Made by a program: the position numbers and the translations under genes. Shown here in pieces: positions 13,378-21,769 of a DNA stretch of 64,000 nt. The notes below the pieces were generated by a model. That model had not been told where the DNA came from. It made no database searches and worked only from the letters and a program-made list of their open reading frames with translations. The stretch's first letter is position 1, and the number at the start of each line of letters is the position of its first letter. Origin of the DNA: Bradyrhizobium sp. CCH5-F6 (lineage in GTDB: Bacteria; Pseudomonadota; Alphaproteobacteria; Rhizobiales; Xanthobacteraceae); contig NZ_LSIC01000073.1 of assembly GCF_001556045.1 (NCBI RefSeq), positions 1 through 64,000 on the forward strand, written 5' to 3'.

Positions 13378-14178
13378 TTAGTCTTCCGTCTTCAAATCGT
13401 CCGGCCTCGGCATCAGGATGATGTTGTAGCCGGAATCCACGTAGTGGATCTCGCCGGTCACGCCGCCGGAGAGATCCGACAGCAGATACAGCGCCGAGCC
13501 GCCGAGGTCGTCGAGCGTGACGCCGCGACGAAGCGGCGAGTGCTTCTGCATGAAGGCGAACATCGCCCGCGCCTCGCCGATGCCGGAGCCGGCGAGCGTG
13601 CGGATGGGGCCGGCGGAGATCGCGTTGACGCGGATGCCGCGCGGTCCGAAATCGGACGCGAGATAGCGCACAGAGGCTTCCAGCGCCGCCTTGGCCACGC
13701 CCATCACGTTGTAATTCGGCATCGCGCGCTCCGAGGCGCCGAAGGTCAGCGTGATCATGCTGCCGCCTTCCGTCATCAGCTCGGCGGCGCGTTTTGCGAC
13801 CTCGGTGAACGAGAAGCAGGAGATCACCATGGTGCGCGAAAAATTTTCGCGGCTGGTGTCGGCGTAGCGGCCCTTCAGCTCGTTCTTGTCGGCAAAGCCG
13901 ATCGCGTGGATCACGAAGTCGAGGCGGCCCCATGTCTCGCGGAGCGCGGCGAAGGTGGCATCGACACTGGCGATGTCCTCGACGTCGCAAGGCAGCACCA
14001 GATCCACGCCAAGCTGCTCCGCCAGCGGCTTGACGCGCTTGCCGAGGGCGTCGCCCTGGAAGGTGAAGGCGAGCTCGGCGCCATGGGCATGCAGCGTCTT
14101 CGCCATGCCCCAGGCGATCGAATGATCATTGGCGATGCCCATGATCAGACCGCGCTTGCCCTTCATTAAACCTTCCAT
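13378..14178 (-). CDS. fabI: enoyl-[acyl-carrier-protein] reductase (NADH)
   Basis: FabI reduces the trans-2-enoyl-ACP double bond in the last step of each type II fatty-acid elongation cycle. The 266 residues are a short-chain dehydrogenase variant with the NAD-binding 'GIANDHSIAWGMAK' (about 14-27), 'DVED' and 'HAIGFADK'. The catalytic pair Tyr156 and Lys163 lies in 'MPNYNVMGVAKAALE'. The residue at the place of E. coli Tyr146 is Phe (TLTFGASER). The start could be 14178 (MEGLMKGK) or 14166 (MKGKRG); 14178 is used. It lies downstream of fabA-fabB on the same strand, separated from fabB by a repeat-containing 174-base gap. Confidence 0.93.
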   Translation of the reverse strand: MEGLMKGKRGLIMGIANDHSIAWGMAKTLHAHGAELAFTFQGDALGKRVKPLAEQLGVDLVLPCDVEDIASVDATFAALRETWGRLDFVIHAIGFADKNELKGRYADTSRENFSRTMVISCFSFTEVAKRAAELMTEGGSMITLTFGASERAMPNYNVMGVAKAALEASVRYLASDFGPRGIRVNAISAGPIRTLAGSGIGEARAMFAFMQKHSPLRRGVTLDDLGGSALYLLSDLSGGVTGEIHYVDSGYNIILMPRPDDLKTED

Positions 14179-14189
14179 TGCCTCGCTAC

Positions 14190-14340
14190 TCCCACCATTC
14201 CGGGGTCATCGCCCGCCTTGTGCGCGCTGCGCACTGGGGCGGGCGATCCAGTATTCCAGAGACGTTCGTGATAAATCGAGAAGCCGCGGCGTACTGGATG
14301 CCCCGCCCCCGTGCGCAATTGCGCACTAGGCGGGGCATGA
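14190..14340. repeat. GC-rich palindromic repeats between fabB and fabI
   Basis: Two related units, each with a core of the form gtgcgc-N-gcgcac and flanked by arms like cgcccgcc/ggcgggcg and gccccgcc/ggcggggc, fill the gap. One unit includes the perfect 16-bp palindrome gtgcgcaattgcgcac near 14310. A related core occurs at about 33492-33506. No coding potential is convincing. Confidence 0.6.
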
Positions 14341-14352
14341 CGAAGTCCGTGC

Positions 14353-15576
14353 TCACACATCGAGCCGGCTGAACACCAGCGTGGCGTTGGTGCCGCCGAA
14401 GCCGAAGGAGTTCGACAGCACGGTGCCGATCTTGACGTTGTCGATGCGCTTGCGCACGATCGGCATGTCGGCGAACACGGGATCGAGCTCCTGTATGTGC
14501 GCACTCTCGCAGATGAAGCCGTTGTTCATCATCAGCAGCGAATAGATCGCTTCCTGCACGCCGGTGGCGCCCAGCGAGTGGCCGGTCAGCGCCTTGGTCG
14601 CCGAGATCGGCGGGCACTTCTCGCCGACGCCGAATACTTTTCGGATCGCCTCGATCTCCGGCGGATCGCCGGCGGGCGTCGATGTCGCGTGCGGATTGAT
14701 GTAGTCGACCTTGGTCTTCACCGTCGACATCGCCATGCGCATGCAGCGCTCGGCGCCTTCGCCCGACGGCGCCACCATGTCGTGGCCGTCCGAGGTCGCG
14801 CCATAGCCGACGATCTCGCCATAGATGCGCGCGCCGCGTGCCTTGGCATGCTCGAGCTCTTCCAGCACCAGCACGCCGGCGCCGCCGGCGATGACGAAGC
14901 CGTCGCGATTGACGTCGTAGGGGCGCGAGGCCGTGGCCGGCGTGTCGTTGTACTTCGATGACATCGCGCCCATGGCGTCGAACAGCACCGACAACGACCA
15001 GTCCAGTTCCTCGCAGCCGCCGGCGAAAATGATGTCCTGCTTACCGATCTGGATGGTCTCATAGGCGTTGCCGACGCAATGGTTCGACGTCGCGCAGGCC
15101 GAGGAGATCGAATAGTTCACGCCCTTGATCTTGAACCAGGTCGCGAGCGTCGCGGAAGCCGTGGAGGACATCGCCTTCGGCACCGCAAAAGGACCGACGC
15201 GCTTGGGTCCCTTGGAGCGGGTGATGTCGGCGGCTTCGACGATGGTGCGCGCCGAGGGACCGCCGGAGCCCATGATGATGCCGGTGCGGATATTGGAGAC
15301 TTCGTCGGGCGACAGGCCGGAGTCCTGGATCGCCTGCTCCATCGCGATGTGATTCCACGCCGCGCCCTGGCCGAGGAAACGCATCGCGCGGCGGTCGACC
15401 ACCGTCGCGGGATCGAGCGTCGGCTCACCTTGCACCTGCGAACGGAAGCCCAGCTCGGCATATTTCTCAGCCCGCGAAATGCCCGACTTCGCCTCGTGAA
15501 GGCTCGCAAGCACTTCCTGGGTGTTGTTTCCGATGGACGAGACGATGCCCATTCCGGTGACCACAACCCGCCTCAT
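14353..15576 (-). CDS. fabB: 3-oxoacyl-[acyl-carrier-protein] synthase I
   Basis: FabB condenses malonyl-ACP with acyl-ACP and is the elongating enzyme required for unsaturated fatty acids made by the FabA route. The 407 residues are full length. The Cys-His-His triad is Cys161 ('SSACATSNH'), His296 ('INPHATST') and His333 ('TGHSLGATG'), with Lys328 just before the last. '[15 protein letters not shown]' closes the thiolase fold. It sits 39 bases downstream of fabA on the minus strand; fabA and fabB are usually one operon. Confidence 0.95.
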   Translation of the reverse strand: MRRVVVTGMGIVSSIGNNTQEVLASLHEAKSGISRAEKYAELGFRSQVQGEPTLDPATVVDRRAMRFLGQGAAWNHIAMEQAIQDSGLSPDEVSNIRTGIIMGSGGPSARTIVEAADITRSKGPKRVGPFAVPKAMSSTASATLATWFKIKGVNYSISSACATSNHCVGNAYETIQIGKQDIIFAGGCEELDWSLSVLFDAMGAMSSKYNDTPATASRPYDVNRDGFVIAGGAGVLVLEELEHAKARGARIYGEIVGYGATSDGHDMVAPSGEGAERCMRMAMSTVKTKVDYINPHATSTPAGDPPEIEAIRKVFGVGEKCPPISATKALTGHSLGATGVQEAIYSLLMMNNGFICESAHIQELDPVFADMPIVRKRIDNVKIGTVLSNSFGFGGTNATLVFSRLDV

Positions 15577-15615
15577 GACAGCCTCGCCTCAATCGTTGCC
15601 TTCTTGGTAATGCGC

Positions 15616-16137
15616 TCAGCCCAGGCTCGTGCCCTGCTTGAACAGGCCGACCTTCAGATCCTTGGCGCGATAAATAATCTGGTCATCGACCGAAAGCCAC
15701 CCGTCGGCGATCCCGAGCACCAGCTTTGCCCGCATCACGCGTTTGATATCGACGTTGTACACAACCTTGCGCGCTTCCGGCAGCACCTGGCCGCTGAACT
15801 TGAGCTCGCTGAGGCCAAGGGCGCGGCCGCGGCCTTCACCCCCGCTCCAGCCGAGGTAAAAGCCGACCATCTGCCACAGCGCATCGAGGCCGAGGCAGCC
15901 GGGCATGACGGGATCGTTCTTGAAGTGGCAGCCGAAGAACCAGAGATCGGACTTCACGTCGAGCTCGGCGCGCACGAGGCCCTTGCCGAACTCACCGCCA
16001 TTGTCGTTGATGTCAGTGATGCGGTCGAACATCAGCATCGGCGGCAACGGCAGCTGGGCATTGCCCGGGCCGAACATCTCGCCGCGGGCACAGGCCAGCA
16101 GATCTTCGTATTCGTAACCGTTGCGCCTGTTCAGCAT
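15616..16137 (-). CDS. fabA: 3-hydroxydecanoyl-[ACP] dehydratase/isomerase
   Basis: FabA dehydrates 3-hydroxydecanoyl-ACP and isomerises the trans-2 product to cis-3, the branch point for anaerobic unsaturated fatty-acid synthesis. The 173-residue hot-dog-fold protein has the active-site His71 ('[14 protein letters not shown]') and Asp85 ('[10 protein letters not shown]'), which separate FabA from FabZ. It is the first gene of fabA-fabB(-fabI) and is divergent from irr across 353 bases. Confidence 0.96.
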   Translation of the reverse strand: MLNRRNGYEYEDLLACARGEMFGPGNAQLPLPPMLMFDRITDINDNGGEFGKGLVRAELDVKSDLWFFGCHFKNDPVMPGCLGLDALWQMVGFYLGWSGGEGRGRALGLSELKFSGQVLPEARKVVYNVDIKRVMRAKLVLGIADGWLSVDDQIIYRAKDLKVGLFKQGTSLG

Positions 16138-16490
16138 TCACTAGCCTCTGTTCAAATCCCGGTTGAGCGGCGTTCTCTGGCGAAAATGGGCCCCGTCTCG
16201 ATCGGAAAGCAACGCCAATTGCCATCGCCGGCCGCGACTTGCGCAAATTCCCGGATGGGCTGCGCACCAACCCCCAGGCCCGGCTGCACCAACATCGGCT
16301 GAGCGGAACCGCGCGCTCTCTAACACAGGCCATTTCAGGTAGCAAAGCGCATCCATGAAGGTAAAATGACGCGTTGGTCGTGCAGTTCCAAGCCTGATTA
16401 GAACCTCTCTAGTTGCGAGAAACTTGCATCTGCATCTTTCTGTTCTTATATTGCAGAGACATATTGTTCACGCGTGCCCGAAATCTGGAA
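16138..16490. other. fabA-irr divergent intergenic region
   Basis: No gene is present. It must contain the fabA promoter (minus) and the irr promoter (plus). The last 100 bases are AT-richer (tgttcttatattgcag and surroundings). A ttagaac half-site at 16398-16404 resembles one arm of an iron-control element, but the second arm is poor, so no operator is claimed. Confidence 0.6.
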
Positions 16491-16982
16491 ATGACCGAGA
16501 ATACCGCGTCCCATCACGACGACGACGTCCATGCCGCGGCCCTCCTGTCCGGCCGCCAGCCGGCCCTGACCGGCTGCCCCTGGCACGACGTCAACGAAAT
16601 GCTCCAGTCCGCGGGGCTCCGTCCGACGCGCCAGCGCATGGCGCTCGGCTGGTTGCTGTTCGGCAAGGGCGCGCGTCACCTCACGGCTGAAATGCTGTAC
16701 GAGGAAGCCACGCTGGCCAAGGTCCCGGTGTCGCTGGCGACCGTCTACAACACGCTGAACCAACTCACCGATGCCGGCCTGCTCCGCCAGGTCAGCGTCG
16801 ACGGCACCAAGACCTATTTCGACACCAACGTCACCACCCACCACCACTACTACCTCGAGAACAGCCACGAGCTGGTCGACATCGAGGATCCGCATCTGGT
16901 GCTGTCCAAGATGCCGGAGGTGCCCGAGGGTTACGAGATCTCCCGCATCGACATGGTCGTGCGCCTGCGCAAGAAGCGCTGA
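16491..16982 (+). CDS. irr: iron response regulator Irr (Fur family)
   Basis: Irr is the haem-responsive regulator that replaces much of Fur's role in rhizobia: it accumulates in low iron, represses haem-synthesis and iron-using genes and activates uptake genes. The 163-residue product has the haem regulatory motif Gly28-Cys29-Pro30 and the histidine cluster His117-119, both matching Bradyrhizobium Irr, whose haem-triggered degradation depends on them. The winged helix is at about 38-105. The ATG at 16491 is preferred to upstream in-frame codons because it reproduces the known N-terminus and length. This gene is the strongest single marker of the organism. Confidence 0.96.
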   Translation: MTENTASHHDDDVHAAALLSGRQPALTGCPWHDVNEMLQSAGLRPTRQRMALGWLLFGKGARHLTAEMLYEEATLAKVPVSLATVYNTLNQLTDAGLLRQVSVDGTKTYFDTNVTTHHHYYLENSHELVDIEDPHLVLSKMPEVPEGYEISRIDMVVRLRKKR

Positions 16983-17010
16983 GATCGATCCAAAACTGCT
17001 GAATTCGTCG

Positions 17011-17094
17011 TGATGGCCGGGCTTGTCCCGGCCATCCGCGTTTTTGGACCACGCGCGAGGTCCGTGGATGCCCGGGACAAGCCCGGGCATGACG
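17011..17094. repeat. inverted GC-rich repeat downstream of irr
   Basis: The arms gatggccgggcttgtcccgg and the later ggatgcccgggacaagcccg are inverted, partly matching copies of one sequence around a short spacer containing tttttgg. The unit lies between the convergent irr and SH3 genes and may act as a terminator. It has the look of a dispersed Bradyrhizobium repeat. Confidence 0.65.
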
Positions 17095-17120
17095 GGGAGC
17101 AATAGCTCGCCTCTACCGCG

Positions 17121-17654
17121 TCAGTTGACCTGCTCGTCCGAGTAGACGCCCCAGAGGCGCTCCTGCTGGATCCAGCCGTCAAAACCGTTGCCGGTGACAC
17201 GACACCAGTTTGCGGCGCATTTCTTCACCTGCGTGACGACACCGGCCTGGAGCTTTGCCGCGACCGCGCTGTCGGGATCGGGCCGGTCATAGATCGGGGC
17301 GAGGTCGTCCTTGTGCTTCATGGTGACGACCGCGGTGCGGCGGCCCGACAACAGCGAGTGATAGACCCAGCCCTCGGCGCCTTCGGAATCGCGCACCCGG
17401 CGCCAGTTCTCGAATTCGGCGGTGATTTCGACCGGCAGGCCGGCACGGGTGTAGACCCAGGCGACGTCATTGTCCTTGGTCGGGCCGGCGCGGACGTTCA
17501 CGTGATCCGATTTGAGGCTGACATAGCGCGGCACCGGCAAGCCGCTGGCGGTCTGCGGGGTGTTGTCCTTCGCTGAATGCGAGGGGCTGACCGAGGCGCT
17601 CAACCAGGTGCAAACGAGCGCCATCACTGAACAAAAACGCCCCAACGCCATCAA
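17121..17654 (-). CDS. periplasmic SH3-domain protein
   Basis: The 177-residue product has a signal peptide (about 1-28, ending SPSHSA) followed by two bacterial SH3-like repeats. The first begins 'VSLKSDHVNVRAGPTKDNDVAWVY', the standard opening of SH3b/DUF1058-type domains, and the second carries 'KKCAANWCRVTGNGFDGWIQQERLWGVY'. The pair of Cys in the second repeat could form a disulfide. Such proteins bind cell wall or act as periplasmic adaptors; the exact role is unknown. Two adjacent ATG codons begin the frame, and either is possible. Confidence 0.82.
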   Translation of the reverse strand: MMALGRFCSVMALVCTWLSASVSPSHSAKDNTPQTASGLPVPRYVSLKSDHVNVRAGPTKDNDVAWVYTRAGLPVEITAEFENWRRVRDSEGAEGWVYHSLLSGRRTAVVTMKHKDDLAPIYDRPDPDSAVAAKLQAGVVTQVKKCAANWCRVTGNGFDGWIQQERLWGVYSDEQVN

Positions 17655-17972
17655 CCCGTCTCCTGTCGAAGACCCGGCCAGGCCGGATCCTCACCCCAAT
17701 TCCAAACCCTGCCGCGTCTGCCCCTTCTCCCGCCCCACGCGGGTTCCAAGCCTTGAGCCGTGGTTCTTGTCTTGGCCCGGCCTTCTGCTAGAGAGGACGG
17801 GCACTTGAACAACCAGTTTGCCCCGATTTTCCGGCCGGAAATGTCGGGAGAGCTTGGAGGAAACGCCGGGGACGGACACGGCAAGGGCAGTGTCGAAGAA
17901 CCGGGTTAATGAGGTCTCAACAACCAGCCTTTGGCGACAGAGGCGGCTTGCGACGCCTCATGAGAGCAGGAC
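17655..17972. other. intergenic region between SH3 gene and dehydrogenase
   Basis: These 318 bases separate divergent genes and contain no supported ORF. A short hairpin (gaggcg 17940-17945 with cgcctc 17954-17959) lies just before the dehydrogenase Shine-Dalgarno and might modulate its translation. I see no clear promoter boxes. Confidence 0.5.
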
Positions 17973-18974
17973 ATGTCGGTGAAGAAAAAGCCCCTCGTCG
18001 TGGTGACGCGCAAGCTGCCGGATTCGATCGAGACGCGAATGCGCGAGCTGTTCGATGCGCGGATCAATCTCGAGGACACGCCGATGTCGCCCGAGCAGAT
18101 CGCGGAAGCCGCGCGCACCGCCGACGTGCTGGTTCCGACCGTGACCGATCACATCAGCGCCGACGTGGTGAACCAGCCGGACTGCAAGCTCCGCCTGATC
18201 GCCAATTTCGGCAACGGCGTCGACAATATCGACGTTGCGGCCGCCCATGCCCGCGGCATCACGGTCACCAATACGCCGAAGGTTCTGACCGAAGACACCG
18301 CGGACATGACCATGGCGCTGATCCTGGCCGTGCCGCGGCGGATGATCGAAGGCGCCTCGATCCTGACCGAGGGAAAGCCCTGGGCGGGCTGGTCGCCGAC
18401 CTGGATGCTCGGCCACCGCATCGGCGGCAAGCGCCTCGGCATCATCGGCATGGGCCGCATCGGCCAGGCGGTGGCGCGCCGCGCCCGCGCGTTCGGCCTG
18501 CAGATCCACTATCACAACCGCCGTCCCGTCGCGCCTGTCATCGCCGAAGAGCTCGGCGCGACCTATTGGGAAAGCCTCGACCAGATGCTGGCGCGGATGG
18601 ACATCATCTCGGTGAACTGTCCGCATACGCCGGCGACCTATCACCTGCTCTCGGCGCGGCGGCTGAAGCTGATCCGCAAGGACGCCTACATCGTCAACAC
18701 CGCGCGCGGCGAGGTGACCGACGAGGACACGCTGATCAAGCTGATCGAAGGCGGCGAGATTGCCGGCGCCGGCCTCGACGTCTACGAGCACGAGCCCGCC
18801 GTCAACCCGAAACTCGTGCGGCTCGCCAAGGCCGGCAAGGTGACGCTGCTGCCCCATATGGGCTCGGCCACGATCGAGGGCCGTGTCGAGATGGGCGAGA
18901 AGGTGATCATCAACATCCGCACCTTCCTCGACGCCCACAAGCCGCCGGATCGCGTGCTGCCGAGCATGCTCTGA
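17973..18974 (+). CDS. D-2-hydroxyacid dehydrogenase (glyoxylate/hydroxypyruvate reductase type)
   Basis: It is an NAD(P)H-dependent reductase of 2-oxo acids such as glyoxylate or hydroxypyruvate. The 333 residues show the family's two Rossmann-like domains. The catalytic domain includes 'NFGNGVDNIDV', the nucleotide-binding domain 'LGIIGMGRIGQAVARRARAF' (about 150-169), then 'VNTARGEVTDEDTL' with the catalytic Arg, a Glu in 'DVYEHEP', and the catalytic His in 'LLPHMGSAT'. The absence of ACT or other extra domains argues against SerA. GyaR/GhrB-like glyoxylate reductase is the best guess. The start ATG has gagcagga just upstream. Confidence 0.88.
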   Translation: MSVKKKPLVVVTRKLPDSIETRMRELFDARINLEDTPMSPEQIAEAARTADVLVPTVTDHISADVVNQPDCKLRLIANFGNGVDNIDVAAAHARGITVTNTPKVLTEDTADMTMALILAVPRRMIEGASILTEGKPWAGWSPTWMLGHRIGGKRLGIIGMGRIGQAVARRARAFGLQIHYHNRRPVAPVIAEELGATYWESLDQMLARMDIISVNCPHTPATYHLLSARRLKLIRKDAYIVNTARGEVTDEDTLIKLIEGGEIAGAGLDVYEHEPAVNPKLVRLAKAGKVTLLPHMGSATIEGRVEMGEKVIINIRTFLDAHKPPDRVLPSML

Positions 18975-18994
18975 GCTCGGCGTATGCGTCGATC

Positions 18995-19798
18995 TCAGGC
19001 ACGGTGGATGCTTAGATCGCTGATCACCGGCCCATCGCCGTTGAGCGGATTGGCGGGATCGCGCCCGTAGCGCAGCGTCTCGAAGCGCATCGCGCGCGCA
19101 TCGATCATCAGGAGGCGGCCGACGAGGCCGTCGCCGAAGCCGACGATCTCGCGGATCGCCTCCAGCGCCATCATCGAGCCGAGCACGCCCGCGAGCGCCC
19201 CCATGACGCCGGCCTCCGCGCAGGCGGGAACGGTGCCGGGCGGCGGCGCCTCGGGAAACAGGCAGCGATAGGTCGGGTTGAACTCGCCCTGCTCGTTCGT
19301 CTCGTGCGCACGGATGGTGGTGAGCGAGCCGTCGAAGGTGCCGAGCGCCGCCGTGATCAGCGGCCGCTTCGCGAAGAAGCAGGCGTCGGAGGCGAGATAC
19401 CGCGTCGAGAAATTGTCGGAGCCGTCGAGCACGAGGTCGTAGTCGCCGATCAGGCTGAGCGCATTGTCGGCGTTGAGCCAGGTGGCATGACCGACGAAGC
19501 GGACATGCGGATTGAGCGCGGCTATCCGCTCGGCCGCGCTCTCGACCTTGTGCCGGCCGATGTCGGGCGTGGTGTGGATGACCTGGCGCTGCAGATTGGA
19601 CAGCGACACCACGTCGTCGTCGACCACGCCGAGCGTGCCGATGCCGGCGGCGGCCAGATACATCAGGGCCGGGGCGCCGAGCCCGCCGGCACCGATCACC
19701 AGCACGGAGGCCCGCTTCAGCGCCGCCTGGCCGGGTCCGCCGACATCGCGCAGCACGATATGGCGGGCGTAGCGTTCGAGTTCGTCCGGGCTCAGCAT
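18995..19798 (-). CDS. MoeB/ThiF-family sulfur-carrier adenylyltransferase
   Basis: E1-like enzymes of this family adenylate the C-terminal Gly-Gly of MoaD or ThiS so that it can accept sulfur. The 267 residues have the nucleotide-binding 'VLVIGAGGLGAPALMYLAAAG' region (about 33-53), the conserved 'DDDVVSLSNLQRQVIH', 'DGSDNFSTRYL' and the Cys-containing 'PPGTVPACAEAGVMGALAG'. There is no rhodanese domain. The CxxC zinc pairs of E. coli MoeB are not apparent, with only one Cys in the 'YRCLFPE' segment. MoeB versus ThiF cannot be settled without neighbours, and none of the neighbours belong to either pathway. Confidence 0.85.
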   Translation of the reverse strand: MLSPDELERYARHIVLRDVGGPGQAALKRASVLVIGAGGLGAPALMYLAAAGIGTLGVVDDDVVSLSNLQRQVIHTTPDIGRHKVESAAERIAALNPHVRFVGHATWLNADNALSLIGDYDLVLDGSDNFSTRYLASDACFFAKRPLITAALGTFDGSLTTIRAHETNEQGEFNPTYRCLFPEAPPPGTVPACAEAGVMGALAGVLGSMMALEAIREIVGFGDGLVGRLLMIDARAMRFETLRYGRDPANPLNGDGPVISDLSIHRA

Positions 19799-19814
19799 CG
19801 TCGTACGTCTCTCC

Positions 19815-19844
19815 TACCACGGCTTCGCTTACCACGGCTTCGCT
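19815..19844. repeat. tandem 15-bp duplication upstream of the MoeB-like gene
   Basis: The sequence taccacggcttcgct occurs twice with no spacer, just upstream of the minus-strand start at 19798. A larger dispersed-type repeat follows at about 19852-19956 (inverted segments such as gtctcgaaccatgcagg and ccttcgagacgc). It may place the MoeB-like promoter inside repeat sequence. Confidence 0.7.
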
Positions 19845-20059
19845 CTCGACCTTCATGGTGAGGAGCGCGGCACGCGCGTCTCGAACCATGCAGGCCCGGA
19901 TGTCGCCTGCGGCCATCCTTCGAGACGCAGCCTTCGGCCACTCCTCAGGATGAGGGCCTGAGTTCGCGGCCCTGTCGCCAACTGAACCACCCCAACATTG
20001 TTCGCGACCAACGAGATGTGCTTCAATGGCATGCGTTCAATGGGCTGGCTGGATTTGTC

Positions 20060-21418
20060 ATGAGATCGATGCTTGCGGCAACACTGATGTTTGCGGCCGC
20101 CACGGGCGCTCACGCCCAGACGACGGCGCCACAAATCCCCGGCTCCACTCCGAAAACGGTTCAAACAGTTCCGGTCAAGCCTCCCGCGATGCAGACGCCG
20201 TCGGCGACGGCCGATGCCATGGCAAGAGCAGAGCGGCTGTCGCTCCAGTCCGATCTCGCCTGGGTCGGCCAATATAATGGCGCGATCACCGGCGACGTCA
20301 GCGAGCGCATGGTGAACGCCATCAAGGAGTACCAGAAGGCGAAGGGCGGCAAGCCGACCGGCGTGCTCAATCCGCAGGAGCGCGCCGCGCTCGCCGAGAC
20401 GGCGCGAAAGAAGCAGGAGAGCGTCGGCTGGAAGATCGTGACGGAGCCGACCAGCGGCGCGCGGCTCGGCATCCCCGGCAAGCTGGTGCCGCAGCAGGCA
20501 AGCGACGCCAACGGCTCGAAATGGACCTCGCCGACCGGAACCGTGCAGATCCTGCTCAGCCGCCGCAAGGAGGCGAACCCGAGCTCGGCAAAGCTCGCCG
20601 ATCTGGAGAAGGAGCCGTCCGGGCGCAAGGTCGACTACACCGTGGTGAAGCCCGACTTCTTCGTGCTGTCGGGCTTGCAGGGCCTGAAGAAATTCTATGT
20701 CCGCGGCACCTTCAAGGGCGACGAGGTCCGCACCATGACGATCCTCTACGACCAGGCGACCGAGAACACCGTCGAGCCGGTGGTGATCGCGATGTCGAGC
20801 GCGTTCAATGCCTTTCCGTCCGGACCGCAAGCGGGACCGCCACCGCGCAAGACCGTCGAGTACGCCACCGGAATCGTCGTCAGCGACGACGGCGCGATCG
20901 TCACCGATCGCCTCGCCACCGACGGCTGCCTTGCGATCACGATCGGCGGCTACGGCAGCGCCGACCGTCTCGCCGAGGACAAGGAGCGCGATCTCGCGCT
21001 ACTGCGCATCTACGGCGCCCGCGGCCTGAAGCCGCTCAACCTCGCGGCCGGTGCCGGGAAAACGAATGTCGATGTCATCGGCATCGCCGATCCGCAGAGC
21101 CAGGGCGGCGCGGCCGGGGTGTCGAGCCTCAAGGCTGCGCTGGCGCCGCTCACCCGCAGCGATTTCGCCCTCTCGCCGCCGCCGGCAGTCGGATTTTCCG
21201 GCAGCCCGGCCATCGATGCCGACGGCAAGTTCGCCGGGATCGCGCTGCTGAAGCCGGCCATGGTTGCTGGACCCGCGACATCGATGCCGGCCTCACAGGC
21301 CGTGATGGTCTCGGCGGAAACGGTGCGCGATTTCCTGAAGACGAACGGTGTCACGGCAAATGGCACGTCGGCGGATGCGAAGGCCGCCGTCGTCCGCGTG
21401 ATCTGCGTGAGGAAGTAA
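20060..21418 (+). CDS. exported trypsin-like (S1/DegP-type) protein, probably inactive
   Basis: The 452-residue product has a signal peptide (MRSMLAATLMFAAATGAHAQ), then a short helical segment resembling a peptidoglycan-binding repeat (about 50-110, 'LSLQSDLAWVGQYNGAITGDVSERMVNAIKEYQ'), then a middle domain, then a chymotrypsin-like domain from about residue 270. In that last domain the Ser motif 'GFSGSPAID' and the Asp motif 'ERDLALLRI' are present. The segment that should hold the catalytic His (usually TNxHVV) reads 'VTDRLATDGC', without His. So it looks like a pseudo-protease, perhaps a cell-wall-binding scaffold. No neighbour hints at its partner. Confidence 0.75.
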   Translation: MRSMLAATLMFAAATGAHAQTTAPQIPGSTPKTVQTVPVKPPAMQTPSATADAMARAERLSLQSDLAWVGQYNGAITGDVSERMVNAIKEYQKAKGGKPTGVLNPQERAALAETARKKQESVGWKIVTEPTSGARLGIPGKLVPQQASDANGSKWTSPTGTVQILLSRRKEANPSSAKLADLEKEPSGRKVDYTVVKPDFFVLSGLQGLKKFYVRGTFKGDEVRTMTILYDQATENTVEPVVIAMSSAFNAFPSGPQAGPPPRKTVEYATGIVVSDDGAIVTDRLATDGCLAITIGGYGSADRLAEDKERDLALLRIYGARGLKPLNLAAGAGKTNVDVIGIADPQSQGGAAGVSSLKAALAPLTRSDFALSPPPAVGFSGSPAIDADGKFAGIALLKPAMVAGPATSMPASQAVMVSAETVRDFLKTNGVTANGTSADAKAAVVRVICVRK

Positions 21419-21769
21419 GCCGCGCGGCAATCACGATTCTCTCGCGTCCCGGACGCGGTGCGGCACGAAGCGGCGCACCGCAGGGCCGGGAGCTTCGGTC
21501 TGGGCCACGGCCCGGCAGCGCATCACTGACGTGCTGCGCCTTGTCCGGGGCACAGCCGTGAGCGCCAGCATACGTACGACTACGGGTCCGGTAATGCTAC
21601 GGATTCGCTGGCATTCCCTATTCCGACATCATCGTTACCTGATTCGGACCTCCGCGATCCCCCTTTGGATCGGGCCGGCACGTCCTGAGCGAGAAGAGCT
21701 CAGCATCGAGATCGATGCACGTTCGCGTGGCGTATTCCTGACCGAAGCACTCCAGAGGATTGATCTTCA
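21419..21769. other. intergenic region upstream of the parA-like gene
   Basis: The first part (about 21439-21557) is a GC-rich repeat unit with cgtcccggacgcgg, gcggcgcaccgc and related inverted pieces typical of dispersed rhizobial repeats. The remainder is unique sequence, somewhat AT-richer, and should hold the promoter of the ParA-like gene. No ORF in it is convincing. Confidence 0.55.

Noticed and set aside
16381..16440. Iron-control element upstream of irr
   Set aside because: Only one arm (ttagaac) is convincing.
17958..19916. Long minus-strand frame spanning the dehydrogenase and the MoeB-like gene
   Set aside because: It is out of frame with both real genes; the parts correspond to shadows of 17973-18974 and 18995-19798.
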